In this document: one piece after another, positions 8,041 to 16,582 of the stretch
Numbering within the stretch: position 1 is the first letter of the stretch
Layout: the number at the start of each line of letters is the position of its first letter
From: Methanocorpusculum sp.
GTDB lineage: Archaea > Halobacteriota > Methanomicrobia > Methanomicrobiales > Methanocorpusculaceae
Length of the DNA stretch: 64,000 nt
Reading direction: 5' to 3'
Assembly (NCBI GenBank): GCA_017387505.1
Contig: JAFOFB010000015.1
Location: 62,001-126,000, forward strand
Notes under the pieces: model-generated
Database searches by the model: none
What the model saw: the letters and a program-made list of their open reading frames with translations, nothing else
Told to the model about the DNA's origin: nothing
Program-made: the position numbers and the translations under genes

Positions 8041-9192
8041 ATGAAAAATCCCTTCCATGTAATGATTATCCCAACCCTTGGTTGTCCTGGCAGATGTAAA
8101 TACTGCTGGAGTTCTGATGAGAACTCTCCAAAGATGACTCTGGATACGGTCCGCGATATTGTTGAGTGGTTAAAGCCGGTCGATGAAGAACATGTGACCT
8201 TCACTTTCCACGGAGGAGAGCCTCTTTTAGCAGGGGCTTCCTTCTACCGCGAGGCACTGCCGATGCTTTCAAAAGAGCTGTCCCATATGCATCCGGAGTT
8301 TGCTATGCAGACAAATCTCTGGTTAATGGATGATGAGATTGCAGATATTTTAGCTGAGTACAAAGTGCCGCTTGGCTCATCGATTGACGGTCCTGAGGAT
8401 TTAACTGATTACCAGAGAGGAGATGAATACTTTACAAGATGCATGGAAGGGTACCGCATCGCAATAGAGCACGGGCTTTTGGTCAGATTCATCTGTACAT
8501 TCACAAACTCTTCGGTTAAACGCAAGGAGGATATTGTTGAGTTTTTCAAGAGTCAGGGATGGGTTATGAAACTCCATCCGGCACTCCCGTCTCTAAAAGG
8601 AGACAATCCGAATGCATGGACTCTTGAGCCTGAAGAGTATGGTGAACTCTTAGTCTGGCTTCTGGATTATGCAATAACGAATCCAAGCTTTGAGATTATG
8701 AACGTCAACGACCTTTGCCGCTGTGTTTTCACGCGCTCTGGTGCTGTCTGTACTTATGCAGACTGTATGGGTTCTACTTTCGCAATTGGTCCGGACGGAG
8801 CAATTTATCCATGCTACAGGTTTATTGGAATGCCTGAGTGGGTGATGGGCTATGTAAAAGACAAGCCGTCGATTGATGATCTTATGGAAAGTCCTGCGGG
8901 AAAGCGGATGACGGCATTCAAAGACCATGTGGATTTAGCATGTCGTGACTGTGCACACATTACGTACTGCAGAGGCGGCTGTCCATACAATGCTATCGCT
9001 CCAACCGGCGGAGAGCTTGAAGGAGTTGACCCGCACTGTACAGCATACAAGCGGGCATTTGATGAGATTGTCTCACGCATGGAAAAGGAAATGGAAGCAC
9101 CTGCGGCATCTCCAATGCAGAGAAGGTCTCGTGTGAAGCGTATGGAAAAACCTGCTGTGATGCCTTTAATCAAGCGTATTATTGAAAAATAA
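8041..9192 (+). CDS. SPASM-domain radical SAM enzyme, putative peptide/protein-modifying
   Basis: This 383-residue protein starts with the radical SAM core motif CPGRCKYC (cysteines 15, 19, 22) and the GGEP-type FTFHGGEPLL. The C-terminal half has the cysteine-rich SPASM region (CTYADCMGS, GAIYPCYRF, CRDCAHITYCRGGCPY) that holds auxiliary FeS clusters, as in anaerobic sulfatase-maturating enzymes and peptide cyclases. It resembles a methanogen subgroup thought to modify peptides; this is from memory and unchecked. No sulfatase is nearby. It is divergent from cyclophilin and the Cys-containing 114-residue protein. Confidence 0.85.
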   Translation: MKNPFHVMIIPTLGCPGRCKYCWSSDENSPKMTLDTVRDIVEWLKPVDEEHVTFTFHGGEPLLAGASFYREALPMLSKELSHMHPEFAMQTNLWLMDDEIADILAEYKVPLGSSIDGPEDLTDYQRGDEYFTRCMEGYRIAIEHGLLVRFICTFTNSSVKRKEDIVEFFKSQGWVMKLHPALPSLKGDNPNAWTLEPEEYGELLVWLLDYAITNPSFEIMNVNDLCRCVFTRSGAVCTYADCMGSTFAIGPDGAIYPCYRFIGMPEWVMGYVKDKPSIDDLMESPAGKRMTAFKDHVDLACRDCAHITYCRGGCPYNAIAPTGGELEGVDPHCTAYKRAFDEIVSRMEKEMEAPAASPMQRRSRVKRMEKPAVMPLIKRIIEK

Positions 9193-9239
9193 AATCTCTC
9201 TTTTTTAATTTTATACAAAACAGAATTGCTCATTAAACC

Positions 9240-9256
9240 GGGGTGCAACGCACCCC
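9240..9256. terminator. GC-rich hairpin between radical SAM gene and mtd (convergent)
   Basis: A 7-bp stem GGGGTGC / GCACCCC with loop AAC lies between two convergent genes, 48 bases after the radical SAM stop and 42 bases past the mtd stop. T runs occur on the radical SAM side at 9198-9212. It may serve both transcripts. Confidence 0.45.
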
Positions 9257-9297
9257 TGTTCAATCCAAAAGAAAAAATGGTTATGAGTAAATCAGAT

Positions 9298-10140
9298 TTA
9301 CTCTGGCTTGCTGATGAGTGCAGTCTTGGAGACGATCTCACCAGTCTTCTTGTGCGGCATGCGGATGACACCGTCACAGCCCTTCTCAATCTCACGTGCT
9401 TCGTCACAGAGTGCTGCTGCCTGGCGCATGACTTCGTGTGCAGATGCAACGATTGGGATGTAGTCTTCCCATGCTTTGGTCATGAAGCAACCCTTGACGT
9501 TGATGTTTGCAACGGACTGGGCCATCTCGTATGCTGCGCGTGCTTTTGCGTGTGCGTACGGGTTGGTGAATTCGCCCTTGGTTGCGTTGTCAGAGTTGAT
9601 GACGAGTTTCGGGAGAACGAGCTCTGCGCCCTTCTTTCCTTCCTTAACCTGGTCGATGACTTTGTCAAGTTCAAGCTGGAGCTTGCGGAATGCACCAGTG
9701 GTTGCAAGAACCTTGATGAGGTTTCCGTTGTAGTCTGCCATCTCTACTGGGTCGAGGAATTCGCGGCGTGCACCGATCATTGCATCTGCCTTAACGATGA
9801 TGTATCCGTAGCCGGATGCTTTGAGTGCTTCCCATCCCTCTTTCTTGGTGGTGACATCATCAGTGATGACTACGACTGGGATGCCTGCTGCTGCAAGCTC
9901 GTCGCGTGCACCAACTGGGCCTTCAAGGACGCCGTTCGGGGAAACGACGATTGCGAAGTCCGGCTGCCATGCTTTGAGGTTGGAAACGACGCGGTCAACG
10001 TCTTCCTTCTGCAGTTTGGTTCCAGAGGTTGCCATGAAGGTCATCATGTCTTCACGGTCTGCACGCTCATCTAAAAGAAGCTCTGCCATAACACCTGCTG
10101 CGATGTTGCCGAGCTTTGCAACTCCTACCTTTACTACCAT
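9298..10140 (-). CDS. mtd: F420-dependent methylenetetrahydromethanopterin dehydrogenase
   Basis: This 280-residue enzyme reversibly reduces methenyl-H4MPT to methylene-H4MPT with reduced F420, a central step of methanogenesis from CO2. The N-terminus [15 protein letters not shown], the [20 protein letters not shown] region and the C-terminal [19 protein letters not shown] are typical of Mtd, and the length fits. ATG 10140 is chosen over the longer frame because GAGGTG lies 8 bases before it and the family starts there. It stands alone and is divergent from a Tfx-type regulator. Confidence 0.97.
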   Translation of the reverse strand: MVVKVGVAKLGNIAAGVMAELLLDERADREDMMTFMATSGTKLQKEDVDRVVSNLKAWQPDFAIVVSPNGVLEGPVGARDELAAAGIPVVVITDDVTTKKEGWEALKASGYGYIIVKADAMIGARREFLDPVEMADYNGNLIKVLATTGAFRKLQLELDKVIDQVKEGKKGAELVLPKLVINSDNATKGEFTNPYAHAKARAAYEMAQSVANINVKGCFMTKAWEDYIPIVASAHEVMRQAAALCDEAREIEKGCDGVIRMPHKKTGEIVSKTALISKPE

Positions 10141-10194
10141 ATTTAATACACCTCTCATTTGTTGAATGAGAACATCAAATATTTTGACGAGAAT

Positions 10195-10204
10195 CAATAT
10201 AAGG
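10195..10204 (-). promoter_or_regulatory. mtd: TATA box of mtd
   Basis: Read leftward, CCTTATATTG lies about 58 bases before the mtd ATG, which predicts a leader of about 30 bases containing the GAGGTG ribosome-binding site. The rest of the 10141-10437 intergenic region is AT-rich and shows no gene. Confidence 0.5.
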
Positions 10205-10437
10205 CTTGTGAATGATTCTATCGTAACTCAAATTCGCGTGAATCTATGTTCGGTTTTGTCTCTGCCTGAGAAATCTGTCTGCTTTTGACCGGATGATGTA
10301 TGCGGGTTTGGTGTGTTTTGCTCTTTTCTATAATGGTGCGGGTGTATTTTTTCATTTTGGGATGCTGATTGTTTCGCGCGTTTTTGGAACTTGATTCAAC
10401 CAATGTTTTTATTGTTAATGACGTTAAATTAATTGTC

Positions 10438-10842
10438 ATGAAAGACACCCTTCTCACAGACAGACAGAAAGAGGTCATCCGTCTTCGAAAACAGGGTGTG
10501 ACTCAGCAGCAGATTGCTGACCGCCTTGGCACGTCGAAAGCAAACATCTGTACTATAGAGAAGTCTGCCAACGAAAATATCCGCCGTGCAAAAGAGACTC
10601 TTGAGTTCTTGTATACTCTTGATGCAACCGAGCTTTGTACAATTCCCGCCGGAACTGATCTGATGGATGCTCCAAAGCTGATTTATGTGTCTGCCGCGCC
10701 GACGCATGTCAAGATTATATATGATACTCTGGCTCTGATTAACCGCTTATCATCTGCAGTCCCGGAGAAGTTTAAAGGTCGGCAGGTCAGGGAGGATATC
10801 AGTGTATATCTGAATAAAGACGGGGATTTGTATTTCAGTTGA
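10438..10842 (+). CDS. Tfx-family DNA-binding transcriptional regulator
   Basis: This 134-residue protein starts MKDTLLTDRQKEVIRLRKQG, followed by TQQQIADRLGTSKANICTIE, a helix-turn-helix typical of Tfx proteins of methanogens, which have a basic N-terminal HTH and an acidic C-terminal domain. In Methanothermobacter, Tfx binds near the fmdECB molybdenum formylmethanofuran dehydrogenase promoter. Here the neighbour is the divergent mtd. ATG 10438 is chosen because family members begin at this point; the longer frame from 10369 lies in promoter-like DNA. Confidence 0.85.
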   Translation: MKDTLLTDRQKEVIRLRKQGVTQQQIADRLGTSKANICTIEKSANENIRRAKETLEFLYTLDATELCTIPAGTDLMDAPKLIYVSAAPTHVKIIYDTLALINRLSSAVPEKFKGRQVREDISVYLNKDGDLYFS

Positions 10843-10880
10843 GATTCTCAACTTTACTATTTTTTACAAAACCGTAGAAG

Positions 10881-10896
10881 GATTTATTATATATTA
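10881..10896 (+). promoter_or_regulatory. Strong TATA box upstream of the structured region and rpl3
   Basis: GATTTATTATATATTA is the best archaeal TATA match near the ribosomal superoperon. It predicts a transcript start near 10911-10915, 535 to 540 bases before the rpl3 ATG. Confidence 0.6.
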
Positions 10897-10910
10897 GAAC
10901 TAATGATATA

Positions 10911-11449
10911 GGGCCTTTAATTAGGCTGATATCAGCGATTCTGCTGAAATGTGGATATCCAGTTGGTACAAAACAGCGCATTTCGCGTCTTGTTTTGTAA
11001 ATGTGTAACCCGGAGCGGTTTCCGCGGCCGGTGTTAAGACCTTCATAGGTCTGATGATACGCGCAGGGCGAACGTCTCTGATGTGCCCATCCTGAAAGTG
11101 CAGGAGCGCGTCGATGTCAGGTTCTCTTCCGTGAGACTTGGAAAATTACCGTTTGCCGTATTCTACGAGCAGACGCACCGCGGTTTATACCGGGTGATCG
11201 GGCTTTGAACAGATAAGACGTTATCGTGTTCAGTTTGGATATCCAGTTAGAGGATTTACAAAGTATAACCCGTCTTTTCAGTCCACCTGCAACTAGCAGG
11301 GAGACCAAGACAATAGTGTCCCGCGGGTCGATTCCAAAAAAGGAAGCCGGCGGTGAAAGATAGGCTGTCACATCTGATGACAACCAGCAGAACTAGTCTG
11401 AAGCGCTTGAAAAAGCAGATTCAGACACTATCACAGGATTGATTAAAAA
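10911..11449 (+). ncRNA. Unrecognised hairpin-rich RNA or very long leader before rpl3
   Basis: No convincing protein frame crosses these 540 bases, yet the region is dense in local inverted repeats. Stems seen by eye include 10968-10975 with 10991-10998 (ACAAAACA / TGTTTTGT, plus an inner GCG/CGC), 11015-11018 with 11022-11025, 11037-11041 with 11048-11052 (AGACC / GGTCT), 11286-11290 with 11296-11300 (CCTGC / GCAGG), and GTCTGA / TCAGAC just before rpl3. A strong TATA box precedes it. I could not see archaeal SRP RNA or RNase P RNA signatures on either strand. It could be a discrete RNA, or a leader controlling the ribosomal protein superoperon. Confidence 0.5.
10952..11272 (+). repeat. Duplicated module inside the structured region
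   Basis: The 13-mer TGGATATCCAGTT occurs at 10952-10964 and again at 11236-11248. Each copy is followed by an ACAAA stretch and then TAACCCG (11006-11012 and 11266-11272), 54 and 30 bases after the 13-mer start. The first ten bases of the 13-mer form a palindrome. A third GATATC-centred palindrome lies at 10925-10936. Confidence 0.65.
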
Positions 11450-12451
11450 ATGAGAACAGTGAGACCGAGAGCAGGTTCACTCGCATACTATCCGCGCAAG
11501 CGCGCCAAGGACATTATTCCAAAGTACCAGTCCTGGCCGCAGTACGACGGACAGCCAATGCTCCAGGGCTTCGCCGGCTACAAAGCAGGCATGACCCACG
11601 TGATCATGATCGATGATCACAAAAAGAGTCCGACTGAGGGCAAAGAGATTATGGTCCCGGTTACCGTAATCGAGATTCCGCCAATGACCGTTGCCGCAAT
11701 CCGCGTCTACGTCAAAGACACCTATGGCAAGCACCCGCTTACCGAAGTCTGGGCAGAGAACACCGAAGCACTCACCGGAAGAATCACCAAAGCAAAGACC
11801 AACAACGCAGCAAAAGCAACCGAGAAGATCAACGCTGCAATTGAAGACGTTGTTGAAGTAATGGTCTTAATGTACACCAAGCCAACCGCACTCACTGGTG
11901 TTCCAAAGAAAGTCCCAGACTTAATGGAAATCCGTGTTGCAGGTGGAAGCGCAGCAGACCGCTTTGCATACGCTCTTTCCATTCTCGGAACTGAGATTGA
12001 AATGTCCTCCCTCTTCGCAGACGGTCAGTTTGCAGACATCACCGGAATCACCAAAGGTAAGGGATTCAACGGTGCAGTCAAGAGATTCGGAATCACTCTC
12101 CGTAAGAGAAAGCACTCCAGAGCAAAGAAGACAAGACACATCGGTACCCTCGGTCCATGGCACCCTCACCACGTCAGATGGCAGGTCCCAATGGCAGGTC
12201 AGATGGGATTCCAGCAGAGAACCGAATTTAACAAGCGCATCATCAAGATCGGCGACAACCCAGACGAGATTAACCCGGCTGGAGGATTCCTCCACTACGG
12301 TCTTGTCCGTGGAAACTACGTCCTGATTAAGGGAAGCATTCCAGGACCGGCAAAACGCTTAGTCCGTATCCGCTCTGCAACCCGCATGGGTGAACAGAAG
12401 GTTCAGACTCCGGTTGTTGAGTTTGTCAGTCTCCAGAGCAAGCAGGGGTAA
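11450..12451 (+). CDS. rpl3: Large ribosomal subunit protein uL3
   Basis: This 333-residue protein is archaeal/eukaryal-type L3, which helps form the peptidyl transferase centre and binds 23S r[21 protein letters not shown] at the N-terminus, [12 protein letters not shown] in the middle and [19 protein letters not shown] are family hallmarks. It is the first gene of the S10-spc-type superoperon and lies directly behind the hairpin-rich region. Codon use is strongly biased to C-ending codons like the rest of the cluster. Confidence 0.97.
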   Translation: MRTVRPRAGSLAYYPRKRAKDIIPKYQSWPQYDGQPMLQGFAGYKAGMTHVIMIDDHKKSPTEGKEIMVPVTVIEIPPMTVAAIRVYVKDTYGKHPLTEVWAENTEALTGRITKAKTNNAAKATEKINAAIEDVVEVMVLMYTKPTALTGVPKKVPDLMEIRVAGGSAADRFAYALSILGTEIEMSSLFADGQFADITGITKGKGFNGAVKRFGITLRKRKHSRAKKTRHIGTLGPWHPHHVRWQVPMAGQMGFQQRTEFNKRIIKIGDNPDEINPAGGFLHYGLVRGNYVLIKGSIPGPAKRLVRIRSATRMGEQKVQTPVVEFVSLQSKQG

Positions 12452-13204
12452 ATGAGCATGAAAGCAAATGTAAAAGCAATTAACGGCTCAGTTCTCCGCG
12501 AAATCGAGCTCCCGGCAGTCTTCGATGAAGCATACCGCCCGGACCTTATCAAGAGAGCTGTCCTCGCATACCAGAGCGAAAACTACCAGGCATACGGTGC
12601 AGACAAGTACGCAGGTCTCAGAACCTCCGCAGAAGGCTGGGGATCCAAGCGCGGTGAATCCAAGATTCCGCGTATCAAGAACGGCAGCCGCGGTGCAAAA
12701 GTTCCGCAGACCAAGGGCGGTCACCCGGCACACGCACCAAAGGTAGAGAAAGTCCTCGTTGAAAAGATCAACAAGAAGGAGAAAGCAAAGGCAATCCGCT
12801 CCGCAATTGCAGCAACCGCAAACACCGAGCTCGTCACCGCACGCGGTCACAAGTTCGAAGGCGAAGCAGCAATCATCGTTGAGGATGCATTTGAATCCAT
12901 CGCAAAGACTGCAGAAGTCATCAAGGCACTCGTTGCACTTGGTGTCGGCGCAGACTTAGAGCGTGCAAAACTCTCCAAGAAGATCCGTGCAGGACGCGGA
13001 AAGACTCGTGGACGTAAGTACAAGCAGGCAGTCTCCGTATTAGTTGTCACTGCAGACAAATTCGTCGCAGCAAACAACATCGCAGGCGTCGACTGTGTAC
13101 CGGTCACCGCACTTAACGCAAACCTCCTTGCACCAGGATGCGACGCAGGCAGACTTACCGTCTGGACTGAAGCAGCCGTCAAGAAACTCGGGGAGGGAGC
13201 ATAA
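12452..13204 (+). CDS. rpl4: Large ribosomal subunit protein uL4 (archaeal L4/L1e)
   Basis: This 250-residue L4 protein lines the exit tunnel. The GWGSKRGESKIPRIKNGSRG loop and the PQTKGGHPAHAPK segment match archaeal L4/L1e. The start directly abuts the rpl3 stop; a second in-frame ATG at 12458 is close to the start used by homologues. It is followed two bases later by rpl23. Confidence 0.97.
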   Translation: MSMKANVKAINGSVLREIELPAVFDEAYRPDLIKRAVLAYQSENYQAYGADKYAGLRTSAEGWGSKRGESKIPRIKNGSRGAKVPQTKGGHPAHAPKVEKVLVEKINKKEKAKAIRSAIAATANTELVTARGHKFEGEAAIIVEDAFESIAKTAEVIKALVALGVGADLERAKLSKKIRAGRGKTRGRKYKQAVSVLVVTADKFVAANNIAGVDCVPVTALNANLLAPGCDAGRLTVWTEAAVKKLGEGA

Positions 13205-13206
13205 AC

Positions 13207-13455
13207 ATGACTCTTGCATACCCGATTGTTACTGAAAAGGCAATGGTCATCCTTGAAAACGTCAACCAGCTCTCTTTCATCGTTGCAAAGGAAGCAAAGA
13301 AGGCAGAAATCAAGGCAGCAGTTGAGCAGACCTTCGGCAAGAAGATCGTTGCAGTCAACACCATGATGACCACCAAAGGAACCAAGAAGGCAATCATTAC
13401 CTTCGAAGAGAAGAACGCTGCTGAAGAGATTCTCTCTCAGCTGGGAATTGTGTAA
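13207..13455 (+). CDS. rpl23: Large ribosomal subunit protein uL23
   Basis: The 82-residue protein has the L23 pattern YPIVTEKAM at the start, NQLSFIVAKEAKKAEIK, and FGKKIVAVNTMMTTKGTKKA. It sits at the tunnel exit and is a docking site for SRP and SecY in all domains. The length is typical for archaea. Confidence 0.97.
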   Translation: MTLAYPIVTEKAMVILENVNQLSFIVAKEAKKAEIKAAVEQTFGKKIVAVNTMMTTKGTKKAIITFEEKNAAEEILSQLGIV

Positions 13456-13465
13456 GGTGAGATAA

Positions 13466-14176
13466 ATGGGACACAGAATTAGTACTCAGGCTCGCGGAAA
13501 GGGTGGATCAACCTACCGTGCTCCGTCACACCAGTATAAAGCAGAACTGAAGCACTTCGGATCTGCAACCAAGACTGTCCGTGCCATTGTCGCAGACATC
13601 GAACACGACCCGGCACGCCACACCCCGATTGCAGTCGTCTACATTGACGGCAAGAAGGAATACGCACTCGTCACTGAAGGCGTTGGAATCGGCAAGGAAC
13701 TCGTCTGGGGTCCGGAAGCAACCGTCGAGAACGGAAACTCCCTCCCGCTTGCAGCAATTCCGACTGGAGTTGCAGTCTGCAACATCGAAGCACGCCCGGG
13801 AGACGGCGGCAAGTTCGTCCGCGCAAGCGGTGTCCAGGCAGTCGTCATCGGAAAGTCCGATGGAAAGGTCGGCGTCAAGATGCCGTCCGGAAAGCCAAAG
13901 TGGTTCAATGAAAACTGTCTCGCAACCGTCGGCCTCGTTGCCGGTGGAGGACGCGGCGAAAAGCCAATCCTTAAGGCAGGTAAGCAGCACCACAAGATGA
14001 AGAGCTCCGCAACCCGCTGGCCAAGAGTCCGTGGTGTTGCAATGAACGTTATCGACCACCCATTCGGTGGTGGAGGACACCAGCACCCAGGTAAGCCGAA
14101 GACTGTTGCCCGCGGAACCTCTCCGGGTAAGAAGGTCGGACACGTTGCTGCACGCAGAACTGGATGCCGGAGGTGA
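13466..14176 (+). CDS. rpl2: Large ribosomal subunit protein uL2
   Basis: This 236-residue L2 has the GHRISTQARGKGGSTYRAPS start and the C-terminal RGVAMNVIDHPFGGGGHQH with the functional histidine near the peptidyl transferase centre. A GGTGAGATAA ribosome-binding site precedes the ATG. Gene order rpl23-rpl2-rps19 is universal. Confidence 0.98.
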   Translation: MGHRISTQARGKGGSTYRAPSHQYKAELKHFGSATKTVRAIVADIEHDPARHTPIAVVYIDGKKEYALVTEGVGIGKELVWGPEATVENGNSLPLAAIPTGVAVCNIEARPGDGGKFVRASGVQAVVIGKSDGKVGVKMPSGKPKWFNENCLATVGLVAGGGRGEKPILKAGKQHHKMKSSATRWPRVRGVAMNVIDHPFGGGGHQHPGKPKTVARGTSPGKKVGHVAARRTGCRR

Positions 14177-14182
14177 AGTTAG

Positions 14183-14593
14183 ATGGCAAAGAAAACTACT
14201 AAGAGAATGCCGAAACGGCGTGAGGAGTACACCTACCACGGCTACAACCTCGAAGCACTCCAGGCAATGTCCATGGAAGAACTTCTTCCGCTCATGCCTT
14301 CTGGTGCACGCAGAAAGGTCCTTCGCGGCTTTACCGCTGGCGAAGAAGACGTTCGCGCAAAGATTGCAGCAGGTGACGGTGTAAGAACCCACATTCGTTC
14401 AATGATTATCCTTCCGGAAATGGTCGGCAAGAAAGTTGCTATCTACTCCGGTAAAGAGTTCGTTGAGGTTGAGATTCCGGTCGAGGGAATTTTCCACTAC
14501 TTCGGAGAATTCGCACTGACCCGCAAGAAGGTTAGCCACGGAAGCGCCGGTGTCGGTGCAACCCGGTCGAGCAAATACGTCCCGCTGAAGTGA
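14183..14593 (+). CDS. rps19: Small ribosomal subunit protein uS19
   Basis: The 136-residue protein is archaeal-type S19 with an N-terminal extension (KKTTKRMPKRREEYTYHGY) ahead of the conserved core. THIRSMIILPEMVGKKVAIYSGKEF and KVSHGSAGVGATRSSKYVPLK are diagnostic. It binds the head of the small subunit. The end overlaps the rpl22 frame slightly. Confidence 0.97.
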   Translation: MAKKTTKRMPKRREEYTYHGYNLEALQAMSMEELLPLMPSGARRKVLRGFTAGEEDVRAKIAAGDGVRTHIRSMIILPEMVGKKVAIYSGKEFVEVEIPVEGIFHYFGEFALTRKKVSHGSAGVGATRSSKYVPLK

Positions 14594-14598
14594 TTGTC

Positions 14599-15072
14599 AT
14601 GGCAAGAACAGAATACAGCAACAAAACGACCGGCGACAACATCGCCCGCGCAAAGGCAAATGAACTTGGCTGCTCTCCAAAGCACGCTGTTGAGATTGCA
14701 TCCCTCGTCCGCAACATGATGGCAGACGATGCAGTTGCATACCTCGAAGAAGTCGTCGCATTAAAGCGCGCAGTCCCATTCAAGCGCTACAACAGAAACG
14801 TCGCTCACCAGAAGAGCTTAAACGGAAAGACCTTCGGCACTGCATCCGGAAGATACCCGGTCAAGGCAGCAGCAGAATACATCCGCTTAATCCGCTCCGC
14901 ACAGAAGAACGCAGAATACGCAGGTCTCGCACCGGAAAAGATGGTCATCATCCACGCCGCTGCAAACAAGGGACGCTGCATGAAAGCAATCTTCCCACGT
15001 GCAATGGGTAGAGCAACTCCGAAACACAGAGACTCTGTAAACGTCGAGATTATCCTCCGCGAGGTGCAGTAA
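14599..15072 (+). CDS. rpl22: Large ribosomal subunit protein uL22
   Basis: This 157-residue L22 begins [19 protein letters not shown] and contains [15 protein letters not shown] and [19 protein letters not shown]. An in-frame ATG at 14590 overlaps rps19, but ATG 14599 matches the family start and has GTGATT at suitable distance. L22 lines the exit tunnel. Confidence 0.96.
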   Translation: MARTEYSNKTTGDNIARAKANELGCSPKHAVEIASLVRNMMADDAVAYLEEVVALKRAVPFKRYNRNVAHQKSLNGKTFGTASGRYPVKAAAEYIRLIRSAQKNAEYAGLAPEKMVIIHAAANKGRCMKAIFPRAMGRATPKHRDSVNVEIILREVQ

Positions 15073-15073
15073 G

Positions 15074-15766
15074 ATGACTATCGAGAAGAAATTTGTCGCA
15101 GACGGCGTCAGAAAGGTCAGTGTCGAGCAGTACTTAAACAAAGAACTTAAGCGCGCTGGATACGGAGGTATGGACATCGTTCGCACCCCAGTTGGAACTC
15201 AGGTCACCATCTTCGCAGAGAAGCCGGGTATCGTCATCGGTAAGGGCGGTAAGCTTGTTCGCCAGCTCACCACCGACTTATCCAACGTCTACGGCATCGA
15301 CGCACCGCAGGTTGAAGTCCAGCAGGTTGCAAACCCGAACCTCAACGCTCAGATCATGGCAGAACGCCTTGCAAACGCACTTGAGCGCGGATGGTACTTC
15401 AGAAAGGCAGGAACCTCTGTAATCCGCCGTGTCATGGACTCCGGAGCACTTGGATGCGAAGTCATCATTGCAGGTAAGCTCACCGGTGCACGTGCACGTG
15501 TTCAGAAGTTCGTCGAAGGCTACATCAAGCACTCCGGAGAACCAGCAGAGTCCGTCGTAGAGACCGGATACGCAACCGCAGTCAAGAAGCTCGGTATCAT
15601 CGGTGTTCAGGTTAAGATCGTTCCACCAGGAGCAGTCCTCCCAGACCACTTCGAGATTCGCGCAGATGCCAACCCGGCACCGGCACGTGTCGAGACTGAT
15701 GTCTTCGATGACTTCGATGCAGAACTTGCAGCAGAACCGGACGTACCAGAACAGGAGGTCCCGTAA
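15074..15766 (+). CDS. rps3: Small ribosomal subunit protein uS3
   Basis: This 230-residue S3 has a KH domain with the GxxG loop in [16 protein letters not shown], followed by the S3 C-terminal domain ([40 protein letters not shown]). The acidic C-terminal tail ([20 protein letters not shown]) is common in archaeal S3. It overlaps rpl29 by one base. Confidence 0.97.
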   Translation: MTIEKKFVADGVRKVSVEQYLNKELKRAGYGGMDIVRTPVGTQVTIFAEKPGIVIGKGGKLVRQLTTDLSNVYGIDAPQVEVQQVANPNLNAQIMAERLANALERGWYFRKAGTSVIRRVMDSGALGCEVIIAGKLTGARARVQKFVEGYIKHSGEPAESVVETGYATAVKKLGIIGVQVKIVPPGAVLPDHFEIRADANPAPARVETDVFDDFDAELAAEPDVPEQEVP

Positions 15767-15966
15767 TGGCAATCTTCAGAGCAAAAGAAATCGCCCAGTT
15801 TTCCGATGCTGAACTCGTCGAGAACGAGGAAAAACTCCAGCTCGAGTTAATTCAGCACTACGGAAAAGTCAGCGCCGGTGGTGCACCGGAAAACCCTGGA
15901 AAGATCCAGGAAGTTCGCAGAACTATCGCACGTATCAAGACTGAACAGACCAAACGTCAGGCATAA
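15766..15966 (+). CDS. rpl29: Large ribosomal subunit protein uL29
   Basis: The 66-residue protein is an all-helical L29: FRAKEIAQFSDAELVENEEK, then the conserved GGAPENPGKIQEVRRTIARIKTE. It sits by the tunnel exit next to L23. The start overlaps the rps3 stop by one base. Confidence 0.96.
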   Translation: MAIFRAKEIAQFSDAELVENEEKLQLELIQHYGKVSAGGAPENPGKIQEVRRTIARIKTEQTKRQA

Positions 15967-15974
15967 AACTGTCT

Positions 15975-16247
15975 ATGATAACTCCACAGAACATCCTAAG
16001 ACACGAGCTCATCGGACTTGAGGTGACTGTGGAGGAATCACCGAACACATGCGAAGTAGGAATGTCTGGAATCATCGTCGATGAGACCAAACATACGCTT
16101 CGTATAAAAACCGGGCGAGGTATTAAGACCTTAGAGAAACAATATAAGTTACTCCGGGTGACCCTCCCGGATAGTGTTCGAGTCAAAATAGACGGCAATG
16201 CTTTGTCTGTTTCTCCAACGCGGCGCGTTAGTATGCGCGTAAGATGA
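15975..16247 (+). CDS. rnp1: RNase P protein component 1 (Rpp29/Pop4 homologue)
   Basis: This 90-residue protein is the archaeal p29 subunit of RNase P, which binds the RNase P RNA and helps mature tRNA 5' ends. [36 protein letters not shown] and [17 protein letters not shown] fit the Sm-like fold of the family. Its place between rpl29 and rps17 is normal for archaea. Base use is a little richer in A/T and rarer codons than in the ribosomal genes around it. Confidence 0.93.
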   Translation: MITPQNILRHELIGLEVTVEESPNTCEVGMSGIIVDETKHTLRIKTGRGIKTLEKQYKLLRVTLPDSVRVKIDGNALSVSPTRRVSMRVR

Positions 16248-16255
16248 GGGTTATT

Positions 16256-16582
16256 ATGGCAAAAAATATCGGCTTAAATGTTGCAGCTCCAGAAAAGGAC
16301 TGTGACGATGTAAATTGTCCGTTCCACGGCAGCTTATCGGTGCGCGGCCAGGTGATTACCGGTAAGGTCGTGAGCGAACGTATGCAGGGAACCGTTGTTG
16401 TTGAGCGGAACTTCCTTCACAAGGTCCAGAAGTACGACCGTTATGAGAAGAGAAGCACCAGAATTCACGCACACATGGCTCCATGCCTCGACGCAAAGAT
16501 TGGCGACGAGGTTAAAATTGCAGAGTGCAGACCACTGAACAAGACCACTTCCTACGTAGTCGTTGAGGTGAACAAGGCATGA
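16256..16582 (+). CDS. rps17: Small ribosomal subunit protein uS17
   Basis: This 108-residue S17 has the archaeal N-terminal [17 protein letters not shown] and the OB-fold core [22 protein letters not shown], then [23 protein letters not shown] start at 16244 is in frame, but GAGGG at 16246-16250 is spaced 5 bases from ATG 16256, which is chosen. It overlaps rpl14 by 4 bases. Confidence 0.96.
   Translation: MAKNIGLNVAAPEKDCDDVNCPFHGSLSVRGQVITGKVVSERMQGTVVVERNFLHKVQKYDRYEKRSTRIHAHMAPCLDAKIGDEVKIAECRPLNKTTSYVVVEVNKA

Noticed and set aside
9226-10074. A 282-codon Cys-rich frame antisense to mtd
   Set aside because: It is the mirror of a well-conserved gene, has no ribosome-binding site, and its odd composition follows from the codon bias of mtd.
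11051-11096. C/D-box sRNA: CTGATGA at 11051 with CTGA near 11092
   Set aside because: The first C-box base is not a purine, and the internal D' and C' boxes overlap each other; the pattern can arise by chance.
11117-11383. An 88-codon leftward frame in the structured region
   Set aside because: No hydrophobic or family pattern and no ribosome-binding site; it crosses several hairpins.
10911-11449. Identification of this region as archaeal SRP RNA or RNase P RNA
   Set aside because: The expected helix 8 motif of SRP RNA and the GAGGAAAGTC / ACAGAA cores of RNase P RNA were not seen on either strand, so the region is left unnamed.
13526-14392. A 288-codon leftward frame across rpl2 and rps19, and similar long antisense frames across other ribosomal genes
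   Set aside because: Strong C-ending codon bias suppresses stops on the opposite strand; the sense genes are certain.
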